Below are positions 1 through 7,926 of a DNA stretch of 8,025 nt, piece by piece (positions within the stretch are counted from its first letter, which is position 1; every line of letters begins with the position of its first letter). Below the pieces are notes generated by a model. It saw only the letters and a list, made by a program, of their open reading frames with translations, was not told the origin of the DNA and did not search any database. The DNA comes from Rhodospirillales bacterium (GTDB lineage: Bacteria; Pseudomonadota; Alphaproteobacteria; Rhodospirillales; Casp-alpha2): the NCBI GenBank assembly GCA_030727885.1, contig JANRAT010000081.1, positions 1 to 8,025 of the forward strand, written 5' to 3'. Both the position numbers and the translations under genes were made by a program.

Positions 1-2417
<2,417 letters not shown>

Positions 2418-2421
2418 GCAT

Positions 2422-2491
2422 CCCCTTAAATGACGTCGGTTCGGTGATCGCCATCAGGTGATCTGGACTGATGTAATGAAGGGGGTTTTTT
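2422..2491 (+). other. Possible structured carB-greA intergenic leader / weak terminator
   Basis: A 7-bp hairpin (2446-2452 with 2457-2463, one G-U pair, loop ATCA) lies in the 104-base carB-greA gap. Outer bases CCCCTT (2422-2427) can pair with AAGGGG (2479-2484), which runs directly into six T (2486-2491). A second, mutually exclusive 6-bp pairing, CATCAG (2452-2457) with CTGATG (2468-2473), is also possible. The T-run after a G-rich strand suggests a partial terminator or attenuator, but the outer stem is short with a long interior, so read-through into greA is plausible. Confidence 0.3.
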
Positions 2492-2521
2492 AAGGAGGGC
2501 CGGGGTTCCGGCCGAGAAAGC
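2492..2521 (+). promoter_or_regulatory. greA ribosome-binding region: strong SD bridged to ATG by a hairpin
   Basis: A perfect AAGGAG (2492-2497) lies 24 bases before the greA ATG, too far for normal initiation. Between them is a 6-bp perfect stem, GGCCGG (2498-2503) with CCGGCC (2508-2513), loop GGTT. If folded, the SD is separated from ATG only by the 8 bases 2514-2521, which is near optimal. A weaker purine stretch, GAGAAAG (2514 GAG... to 2520), could act as an alternative SD. The start itself is secure from GreA homology ([11 protein letters not shown]). Confidence 0.5.
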
Positions 2522-2995
2522 ATGGAACGTGTTCCGATGACGCCAGAGGGCTTGCATGTCCTCGAAGTGGAATTGCGGCGATTGAAATCCATTGAGCGAC
2601 CGGCAGTGATCAAAGCCATCGCCGAAGCTCGTGAACATGGCGATCTTTCTGAAAACGCCGAATACCATGCTGCGCGCGAAAAGCAGGGGTTCATCGAAGG
2701 CCGGATTGCCGAGCTGGAAGACGTCACCAGCCGCGCCGAAGCCATTGATACGTCCGAGATGTCCGGTGAAACGATCCGCTTCGGAGCCACCGTGATGGTT
2801 GCCGATACCGAAACCGATGAAGAAACCACCTATCGGATCGTCGGGGCTCAGGAAGCCGACCTCAACCTCGGCAAGATTTCCGTGACCTCGCCATTGGCCC
2901 GTGCGCTGATCGGCAAGACCATTGGCGATGTCGTCGAAGTGGCAACGCCCGGCGGCGGCAAATCCTATGAGGTCTGCGAAGTCCGCTGGGTTTGA
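2522..2995 (+). CDS. greA: Transcription elongation factor GreA
   Basis: The 157-residue product has the usual GreA length (about 158). GreA enters the secondary channel of backtracked RNA polymerase and stimulates cleavage of the nascent RNA 3' end, rescuing stalled complexes. The N-terminal coiled coil covers about residues 1-75. The tip motif [19 protein letters not shown] places the acidic residues that position catalytic Mg at D41 and E44, as in E. coli GreA. The C-terminal FKBP-like domain (about 80-157) contains GEDD-like region variants and the conserved [21 protein letters not shown] stretch in shortened form (ending near [10 protein letters not shown] at about residue 125). The ATG at 2522 gives the standard N-terminus. 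It lies 104 bases after carB on the same strand, an order common in alphaproteobacteria; the leader is structured (see 2492-2521). Confidence 0.97.
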   Translation: MERVPMTPEGLHVLEVELRRLKSIERPAVIKAIAEAREHGDLSENAEYHAAREKQGFIEGRIAELEDVTSRAEAIDTSEMSGETIRFGATVMVADTETDEETTYRIVGAQEADLNLGKISVTSPLARALIGKTIGDVVEVATPGGGKSYEVCEVRWV

Positions 2996-3019
2996 CTTTC
3001 TGGTTCTGAACTCAATATG

Positions 3020-3109
3020 CGTCGCCCTGAACTTGATTCAGGGCCCATATTTAAACACCCCGCTGTCGCATTAGTCCTATGGATCCTGAATCAAGTTCAG
3101 GATGACGGG
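3020..3109. repeat. Double palindromic interspersed repeat, copy 1
   Basis: Two inverted arms are each a perfect 8-bp hairpin with a 5-base loop. The left arm is 3024-3031 with 3037-3044, loop CTTGA; the right arm is 3083-3090 with 3096-3103, loop TCAAG (the reverse complement of CTTGA). The arms are inverted relative to each other with a spacer of about 28 bases, so the unit can form one long cruciform or two small hairpins. The arms share flanks CGTC and CCATA. They differ at two paired positions (GC..GC on the left, AT..AT on the right) that keep each local hairpin intact. The element fills the convergent gap between greA and the Lrp gene. It resembles the CGTCAT-stem-CTTGA-stem-ATCCA repeats widespread in alphaproteobacteria. 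A bidirectional terminator or mRNA-end stabiliser role is possible but not shown. Confidence 0.85.
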
Positions 3110-3126
3110 TTGTGTTGGCTAATGCG
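3067..3126. repeat. 8-bp inverted repeat flanking the right arm of repeat copy 1
   Basis: CGCATTAG (3067-3074) and CTAATGCG (3119-3126) are perfect inverted copies. They enclose the 3083-3103 palindrome and end just before a partial repeat of the flank motif (GGAATGACGG, 3126-3135, compare GGATGACGG at 3101-3109). The element may therefore be composite or nested. Chance cannot be excluded for 8 bp. Confidence 0.45.
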
Positions 3127-3153
3127 GAATGACGGTTATATTGAAAACGAAGA

Positions 3154-3639
3154 TCAGTCTTCGGCGTCTTCGGGATCGATCGGCACGCCGGGCATGTTCT
3201 TAGATGTGCGGATGGTTTCCAGGGTCGAAACCGTGGTCACGTGATCGGCAGCCGTGATGCCCATGGTCAGCTTGTCGCGGTGTTCCTTGTCCCTGGCCAC
3301 CAGCTTCAGCAGGAAATCGCCGCCACCCCGGATCATGTGGCATTCGCGCACTTCCGGCCAGCCGGTCATCAGCGCCTCGAAGCTGCTGAGCACCGCCTGT
3401 GACTGGCTGTCGAGACCGACGAGGGCGAAAAACGTTTCCTTGTAGCCCATCGACGAGCCGTCAATTTCGGCGTGATAGCCGTGAATGAAGCCGGATTCCT
3501 CGAGGGCACGGACCCGGCGCAGGCACGGCGGAGCGGAAATCCCGGCCCGTTGTGCCAGATCGACGTTGGTGATCCGCCCGTCATCCTGCAGATCGCGGAG
3601 AATCCTGAGGTCGATGGCATCGAGCTTAACTTTTTGCAC
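3154..3639 (-). CDS. Lrp/AsnC family transcriptional regulator
   Basis: The 161-residue cytoplasmic DNA-binding regulator has the usual Lrp/AsnC length. The N-terminal winged HTH (about residues 5-65) begins LDAIDLRILRDLQDDGRI, with the recognition region RAGISAPPCLRRVRALEESG. The C-terminal RAM/effector domain (about 70-150) includes GWPEVRECHMIRGGGDFLLK, the usual ligand-binding and oligomerisation core. Members bind amino acids and assemble as octamers that wrap DNA. The start codon is GTG (3637-3639) with SD AAGGA (complement of 3647-3651) 7 bases upstream; the stop is at 3154-3156. It is divergent from trxB, and the shared region holds a 30-bp dyad that probably binds this protein (autoregulation and possibly trxB control). 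The effector cannot be read from sequence. A similar Lrp-trxB-lsrB order occurs in rhizobia, as I recall. Confidence 0.95.
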   Translation of the reverse strand: MQKVKLDAIDLRILRDLQDDGRITNVDLAQRAGISAPPCLRRVRALEESGFIHGYHAEIDGSSMGYKETFFALVGLDSQSQAVLSSFEALMTGWPEVRECHMIRGGGDFLLKLVARDKEHRDKLTMGITAADHVTTVSTLETIRTSKNMPGVPIDPEDAED

Positions 3640-3700
3640 GGGTAAATCCTTGGGTATGTCCTATGAACGTGGGCATGTCGTATCATCTTTTCGCCATTTT

Positions 3701-3730
3701 ACGCAATATCATTGCGCAATATAATTGCGT
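3701..3730. promoter_or_regulatory. 30-bp dyad, candidate Lrp/AsnC-type operator
   Basis: ACGCAAT (3701-3707) and ATTGCGT (3724-3730) are perfect inverted copies around a central perfect palindrome, ATTGCGCAAT (3711-3720). All share one dyad axis between 3715 and 3716; only the two 3-base spacers (3708-3710, 3721-3723) break symmetry, so 24 of 30 positions match. A degenerate extra unit, TTTTTGCGAAT (3732-3742), follows. The motif is AT-rich around TTGCG units and lies between the divergent regulator and trxB. This is typical of operators for self-regulating Lrp/AsnC proteins. Assignment to this regulator is inference. Confidence 0.65.
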
Positions 3731-3746
3731 CTTTTTGCGAATATGA

Positions 3747-4835
<1,089 letters not shown>

Positions 4836-4869
4836 AAGGCGCCGGCAAGCGTAACCAGGGGGCAATGGG

Positions 4870-5766
4870 TTGCCAATCGATTGGGATAAACTGAGGGTTT
4901 TTCATGCCGTTGCGGATGCCGGCAGCTTCACCCATGCGGGGGAGTCCCTGAACCTTTCGCAGTCGGCGGTCAGCCGGCAGGTCAGCGCGCTTGAGCAAAG
5001 TCTCGGCACACCGCTGTTTCATCGTCATGCCCGCGGCCTGATCCTGACCGAACAGGGCGAAACCCTGTATGAAACAGCGCATGCCGTATTTGCGCAGCTG
5101 GCCCGGGTACAGTCGCAGCTGGCCGAGAACAAGGAACGACCGCAGGGGGCGCTGAAGATTTCATCAACGGTCGCCTTCGGCTCGGTGTTTCTGGCCTCGC
5201 GCATGAAGGAATTCGTCAATCGTTATCCGGAAATCGATGTGTCGCTGGTGCTTGCCGATACCGAACTGGATCTTTCCATGCGCCAGGCCGACGTCGCCAT
5301 CCGGCTGACGCCGCCGACCCAGCCCGATCTGGTACAGCGCCATCTGCTGACGCTGCGTTACCGGGTCTATGCAGCGCCCGAATACCTGCAGCAGTACGGC
5401 ATGCCGAAAAGCGCCAAGGATCTTGATAATCATCGGATCGTCGTTTACGGCGACGATGCCCGCCCGCCGGTCGCCAACCTGAACTGGTTGCTGCTGGATG
5501 GGGCCAAAGGCGGCATTGCCCGCAAGCCGGTGCTCAGGGTCAATTCGATCTACGGGATTTTGCGTGCAGTGCAAAGTGGCCTGGGCGTTGGCGCTTTGCC
5601 GGAATACATGGGCCGCGAGATCGGCAATCTGGTGGAAGTCTTGCCGGAATTGCAGGGCCCGGTCCTGAATATGTATTTTGTCTATCCGGAAGAGTTGCGG
5701 GACTCAGCCAGAATCATTGCCTTCCGAGACTTTATTGTCGAGAAGCTGGCGCCAATGCGGCGCTAG
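4870..5766 (+). CDS. lsrB: LysR-type transcriptional regulator, LsrB/VtlR-like
   Basis: The 298-residue LysR protein has an N-terminal winged HTH (about 1-65: WDKLRVFHAVADAGSFTHAG, then LSQSAVSRQVSALEQSLG, LFHRHARGLILTEQG). A substrate-binding-like effector domain spans about 90-295. DWDKLR...FTHAG, LFHRHARGLILTEQGE, RQADVAIRL and the C-terminal FRDFIVEK closely match what I recall of rhizobial LsrB and Brucella VtlR. Those proteins control redox, envelope and host-interaction genes and activate AbcR sRNAs. Location after trxB and before an sRNA-like region fits that family. The start is TTG (4870-4872) with AGGGGG (4857-4862) 7 bases upstream; an in-frame TAA at 4852-4854 rules out an earlier start. 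An out-of-frame ATG at 4865 opens a 9-codon frame and may compete. The protein has no cysteine, unlike S. meliloti LsrB, which is reported to sense oxidation through cysteines. Confidence 0.9.
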   Translation: MPIDWDKLRVFHAVADAGSFTHAGESLNLSQSAVSRQVSALEQSLGTPLFHRHARGLILTEQGETLYETAHAVFAQLARVQSQLAENKERPQGALKISSTVAFGSVFLASRMKEFVNRYPEIDVSLVLADTELDLSMRQADVAIRLTPPTQPDLVQRHLLTLRYRVYAAPEYLQQYGMPKSAKDLDNHRIVVYGDDARPPVANLNWLLLDGAKGGIARKPVLRVNSIYGILRAVQSGLGVGALPEYMGREIGNLVEVLPELQGPVLNMYFVYPEELRDSARIIAFRDFIVEKLAPMRR

Positions 5767-5778
5767 CCGTACGTTACA

Positions 5779-5801
5779 AGCCATGCGTAAAATGCATGGC
5801 T
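5779..5801 (+). terminator. Hairpin after lsrB, probable weak terminator
   Basis: AGCCATGC (5779-5786) and GCATGGCT (5794-5801) form a perfect 8-bp stem with a 7-base A-rich loop, 13 bases after the lsrB stop. The downstream T content is weak (TGCCTTTCCCGTTT), so termination may be partial. Confidence 0.5.
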
Positions 5802-5940
5802 GCCTTTCCCGTTTGGCTCTGGTCCGACAGCATACACCCACCTATATACAACATGCATTCGTTGTTGCGTTGCAGAAAGAATGAAGAATTCGAAGCCGGA
5901 CGGTCGCGCTGTAAACGCTGATCTCCAATCGCTTCAAAGA
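5802..5940 (+). other. Non-coding region between lsrB and candidate sRNA, likely promoter region
   Basis: I see no convincing protein gene here. Short AT-rich stretches (CCTATATACA, 5841-5850) and an imperfect dyad, CATTC (5856-5860) to GAATG (5879-5883), lie 60-85 bases before the likely sRNA start. No clean -35/-10 pair is evident near 5941, as would fit an activator-dependent promoter (for example LsrB, whose family often binds T-N11-A sites). The exact start site is not readable. Confidence 0.35.
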
Positions 5941-6058
5941 GTTTCCGGGCTCCCTGTCCGGAAAAGAGGGACCGGTCTCCGGCCCCTCGCGTCTCCCAGA
6001 CGTGAAGCCTCCCTGTTTAAAACTCGCCCCCGAGGGTAACCTCGGGGGTCATTTTTTT
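5941..6058 (+). ncRNA. Candidate AbcR (alpha-r15)-like trans-acting small RNA
   Basis: No ORF fits here, but the + strand folds into an ordered series ending in a strong terminator. Hairpin 1 is TTTCCGG (5942-5948) with CCGGAAA (5958-5964), loop GCTCCCTGT presenting CUCCC (5950-5954). Hairpin 2 is 5966-5975 with 5979-5988, ten positions with one A-C mismatch and loop TCT. Hairpin 3 is CGTCT (5990-5994) with AGACG (5998-6002), loop CCC. A single-stranded stretch with CCTCCCTGTTTAAAA (6008-6022) follows, then the terminator stem 6027-6035/6040-6048. The three CUCCC motifs are complementary to Shine-Dalgarno sequences. As I recall, AbcR sRNAs are about 110-120 nt Hfq-dependent repressors of ABC-transporter mRNAs, carry such motifs and lie next to lsrB/vtlR. 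The 5' end is estimated from the first stem. The alternative is an unrelated anti-SD sRNA. Confidence 0.72.
6027..6058 (+). terminator. Strong Rho-independent terminator of the candidate sRNA
   Basis: A perfect 9-bp GC-rich stem (6027-6035 with 6040-6048), capped by a GNRA-type tetraloop GTAA (6036-6039 without G-U closing), is followed by TCA and seven T (6052-6058). It lies 261 bases beyond the lsrB stop, so it more likely ends a separate short transcript than lsrB itself. The opposite strand lacks a T-run directly after the stem, which gives + orientation. Confidence 0.9.
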
Positions 6059-6077
6059 GTGCCGATGCGACAGAAAA

Positions 6078-6163
6078 CCGTCATCCCAAACTTGATTTGG
6101 GATCCATAAGGCATCGAATAATTTCTGAGATTTATGGATCCTGAATCACGTTCAGGGTGACGG
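6078..6163. repeat. Double palindromic interspersed repeat, copy 2
   Basis: It has the same architecture as 3020-3109. The left arm has flank CCGTC and an 8-bp stem 6083-6090 with 6096-6103 (ATCCCAAA / TTTGGGAT), loop CTTGA. The right arm has a stem 6138-6145 with 6151-6158 (one G-U), loop TCACG, and ends GTGACGG. Spacer is about 25 bases, and the arms share ATCCATAA/TTATGGAT. The left-arm stem differs from the CCTGAA/TTCAGG stems of the other arms at two positions, each compensated on the other side. The element fills the gap between the sRNA terminator and the convergent ferritin-like gene. Confidence 0.85.
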
Positions 6164-6181
6164 TACTATTGTTTGAGTAAT

Positions 6182-6475
6182 TCAGCCGTGATGACCGGCG
6201 ATCGGACCGTCCTTGAACAGGTTGTCCTTCAATTCCTTGGCGAAGTCTTCGTTATTGCGACGCAGCCATTCGAGCACCATGCAGGCGTGTTCCATTTCTT
6301 CGCGCATGTTGTGCAAAAGGATTTCCTTCAGCGCCTCGTCGTCACAATCGTCGGCGCGCTGGCGGTACCAGTCGACGGCTTCCATTTCTTCCATCAAGGA
6401 AACGATGGCGTGATGCAGATGCAGGGTTTCCTTGCTGAGGCGTTCGCGGGGGGCGTGCAGATTGTCGCTGGCCAT
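6182..6475 (-). CDS. Encapsulated-ferritin-like (EncFtn family) protein, short form without targeting tail
   Basis: This 97-residue, two-helix ferritin-like protein has the core AIVSLMEEMEAVDWYRQR...LLHNMREEMEHACMVLEWLRR. It aligns, by memory, with Rhodospirillum rubrum EncFtn at an offset of two. The diiron ferroxidase-centre residues E32, E62 and H65 correspond to E30, E60 and H63 here; E29, E32, W36 and Y37 are also kept. EncFtn forms an annular decamer that oxidises Fe(II) and normally works inside an encapsulin shell. Here the protein stops at KDGPIAGHHG, with no C-terminal encapsulin-targeting peptide, and no encapsulin gene is visible nearby. The start is ATG (complement of 6473-6475) with AAGGAG (complement of 6486-6491) 10 bases upstream. 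An inverted repeat (6490-6513) overlaps the SD edge and may control it. C44 and C65 are extra cysteines of unknown role. Confidence 0.88.
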   Translation of the reverse strand: MASDNLHAPRERLSKETLHLHHAIVSLMEEMEAVDWYRQRADDCDDEALKEILLHNMREEMEHACMVLEWLRRNNEDFAKELKDNLFKDGPIAGHHG

Positions 6476-6489
6476 TATGAATCAACTCC

Positions 6490-6513
6490 TTATCGAAATT
6501 ATGTATTCGATAA
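6490..6513 (-). promoter_or_regulatory. 8-bp perfect inverted repeat abutting the ferritin-like gene SD
   Basis: TTATCGAA (6490-6497) and TTCGATAA (6506-6513) are perfect inverted copies separated by 8 bases, in the 103-base gap before the ferritin-like gene. On the mRNA the 3' arm ends in AA, which begins the AAGGAG Shine-Dalgarno. The site could be a DNA operator for a dimeric regulator (an iron or redox regulator would make sense) or an RNA hairpin limiting SD access. It does not match a Fur, Irr or RirA consensus that I know. Confidence 0.5.
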
Positions 6514-6578
6514 AGTATGGGTATCGTTGGGCCGGGATGCAACCGTATGCGGCGGCGGCCACGCTCATGTGTGGGGTA

Positions 6579-6767
6579 TCAAGCCGCGCTTGAGAGGCTC
6601 AAATTGTTCAGGCAATGCGCTTCACGCCAGTCGGCAACGACCTTCAGGACATCGGCGACGCTGATCCTGTCATAGGCCAGCAGGGCGCCCATGGTCTGAT
6701 CCTCGAGCAAATCTTTCAGCGAGGGTTCGATGCCGGCCTTGTCTGGGAACGGATATGCTGGTGACAT
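6579..6767 (-). CDS. Small hypothetical protein, 62 residues
   Basis: I do not recognise the family with certainty. Starting at ATG (complement of 6765-6767) gives 62 residues beginning MSPAYPFPDKAGIEPSLKD. GGGAG (complement of 6774-6778) is 6 bases upstream, a well-placed SD. The frame is open to 6809, but the upstream ATGs lack this SD. The centre, LLEDQTMGALLAYDRISVADVLKVVADWR, reads as two amphipathic helices and resembles short helical proteins (LLxDPxxxAxMxxDGVxxxDL pattern) found beside other alphaproteobacterial genes. There is no signal peptide or membrane segment, and one cysteine (C51 region, AHC). It is cotranscribable with the downstream ferritin-like gene, though the 103-base gap contains a possible operator. 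The opposite-strand frame is only the upstream extension of the agmatinase ORF. Confidence 0.6.
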   Translation of the reverse strand: MSPAYPFPDKAGIEPSLKDLLEDQTMGALLAYDRISVADVLKVVADWREAHCLNNLSLSSAA

Positions 6768-6802
6768 TGGAATCTCCCGGTTTGCTGCGTCCGGTGTCGG
6801 TC

Positions 6803-6846
6803 GCATCATAGGCCCGGGTATCTCCCGGGCACGCGCATCTATAGGC
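6803..6846. repeat. Strong hairpin flanked by a short direct repeat in the divergent control region
   Basis: GCCCGGG (6812-6818) and CCCGGGC (6824-6830) make a perfect 7-bp GC stem with loop TATCT. It is flanked by near-identical direct copies GCATCATAGGC (6803-6813) and GCATCTATAGGC (6835-6846). The structure lies between the minus-strand small protein and the plus-strand agmatinase gene (gap 6768-6933). There is no T-run, so it is not an intrinsic terminator. A regulator site is possible. Confidence 0.4.
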
Positions 6847-6933
6847 TCCGATCATGGCAGTACTGTGACCGGGATGTGTCGCTTGCTTGACCATTTCCGG
6901 GCGGCTTATGGTGGCGCAGGATATGGAGAGATC

Positions 6934-7923
6934 ATGGACGTCAAACACAAGAAGTACCTGCCGCGCTCCGGTGCCGACATCCCGCGCTTTGCCGGAATCC
7001 CGACTTTCATGCGGCTACCGCATGTCGATCTGGCCACTGCCGCCGGCGAAGTCGACATCGGTATTGTCGGTGTACCGTGGGACGGCGGCACCACCAACCG
7101 GCCGGGGGCCCGGCACGGCCCGCGGCAGATGCGCGATCTTTCGACGATGGTACGCAGCGTGCATCATGTGACAGGCACGATGCCGTTCCACACTGCAAGC
7201 TGCGCCGATCTTGGCGACAGCTCGGTCAATCCGGTTGATCTGCTGGATACCCTAGATAGGGTCGGTGCGTTCTATGCCGATCTGCATGACGCCGGTGTGA
7301 TCCCGCTAACCGCCGGCGGTGATCATCTGATCACGCTGCCGATCATGCGCGGCATTGCCGGGGCCGGAAACAACAACGGGCCGCTCGGCATGGTGCATTT
7401 CGATGCGCACACCGATACCTGGGACCGCTATTTCGGCGACAACATATATACCCACGGCACGCCGTTCCGCCGCGCCATCGAAGAAGGGCTGCTGGATCCG
7501 AAGCGGACCATCCAGATCGGTATCCGGGGCTCGCTTTTTACCCCCGGGGACAAGGACTGGGGATTGGCGCAGGGCATCCGGGTGGTCGAGATCGAGGAAT
7601 ATTTCGATCTGGGTCCTGACAAGGTGGCAGCGTTGGCCCGCGAGGTTGTCGGCGATGGCCCGACCTATGTCAGCTTTGATGTCGACGGTCTGGACCCGGT
7701 CTATGCGCCCGGCACCGGCACGCCGGAAATCGGCGGCTATTCGACCCACGATGCGCAGCGCATGCTGCGTGGTCTGAGCGGCATCGATATCGTCGGCGCC
7801 GATGTGGTCGAGGTGTCGCCCGCTTACGATCAAAGCGGCAACACGGCACTGGTCGCGGTCACCCTGATGTTCGAAATTCTCTGTCTGATCGCCGAGAAGG
7901 TGGCCAGGCAGGGGCGGAAATAA
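6934..7923 (+). CDS. speB: Agmatinase / ureohydrolase-family guanidino hydrolase
   Basis: The 329-residue cytoplasmic Mn-dependent ureohydrolase splits urea from a guanidino substrate. For agmatinase this yields putrescine. All family metal-ligand motifs are present: GGDH (H131), DAHTD (D157, H159, D161) and DVDGLDP (D249, D251), followed by APGTGTPE and EVSPAYDQSGNTA. The region HGTPFRRAIEEGLLD and overall similarity also fit guanidinobutyrase/guanidinopropionase-type members, so agmatine is the likeliest but not the only possible substrate. The frame is open from 6730. ATG 6934 is chosen because GGAGAG (6925-6930) precedes it closely, it gives the usual family length, and the upstream extension would overlap the divergent small gene. 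No polyamine or arginine-decarboxylase gene is in view. A riboswitch is not apparent upstream. Confidence 0.93.
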   Translation: MDVKHKKYLPRSGADIPRFAGIPTFMRLPHVDLATAAGEVDIGIVGVPWDGGTTNRPGARHGPRQMRDLSTMVRSVHHVTGTMPFHTASCADLGDSSVNPVDLLDTLDRVGAFYADLHDAGVIPLTAGGDHLITLPIMRGIAGAGNNNGPLGMVHFDAHTDTWDRYFGDNIYTHGTPFRRAIEEGLLDPKRTIQIGIRGSLFTPGDKDWGLAQGIRVVEIEEYFDLGPDKVAALAREVVGDGPTYVSFDVDGLDPVYAPGTGTPEIGGYSTHDAQRMLRGLSGIDIVGADVVEVSPAYDQSGNTALVAVTLMFEILCLIAEKVARQGRK

Positions 7924-7926
7924 ATG

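Noticed and set aside
2458..2493. 11-codon GTG-started leader peptide whose TAA overlaps the greA SD
   Set aside because: It has no convincing SD of its own and no codon pattern (such as a run of one amino acid) that would suggest an attenuator peptide.
3017..3244. 75-codon plus-strand frame starting in the palindromic repeat
   Set aside because: It runs through the repeat arms and then antisense to the Lrp gene; no SD and no recognisable domain.
5678..5884. 68-codon plus-strand frame after/overlapping lsrB
   Set aside because: It overlaps the end of lsrB in another frame and runs through the post-lsrB hairpin; no SD or homology, so not called as a gene.
6173..6664. 163-codon plus-strand frame opposite the ferritin-like gene
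   Set aside because: The minus-strand EncFtn signature and SD are convincing; the plus frame has no family match and no good start.
6768..6933. Guanidine or polyamine riboswitch upstream of agmatinase
   Set aside because: The hairpin loop (TATCT) lacks the ACGR loops of mini-ykkC/guanidine-II, and no second matching hairpin is present.
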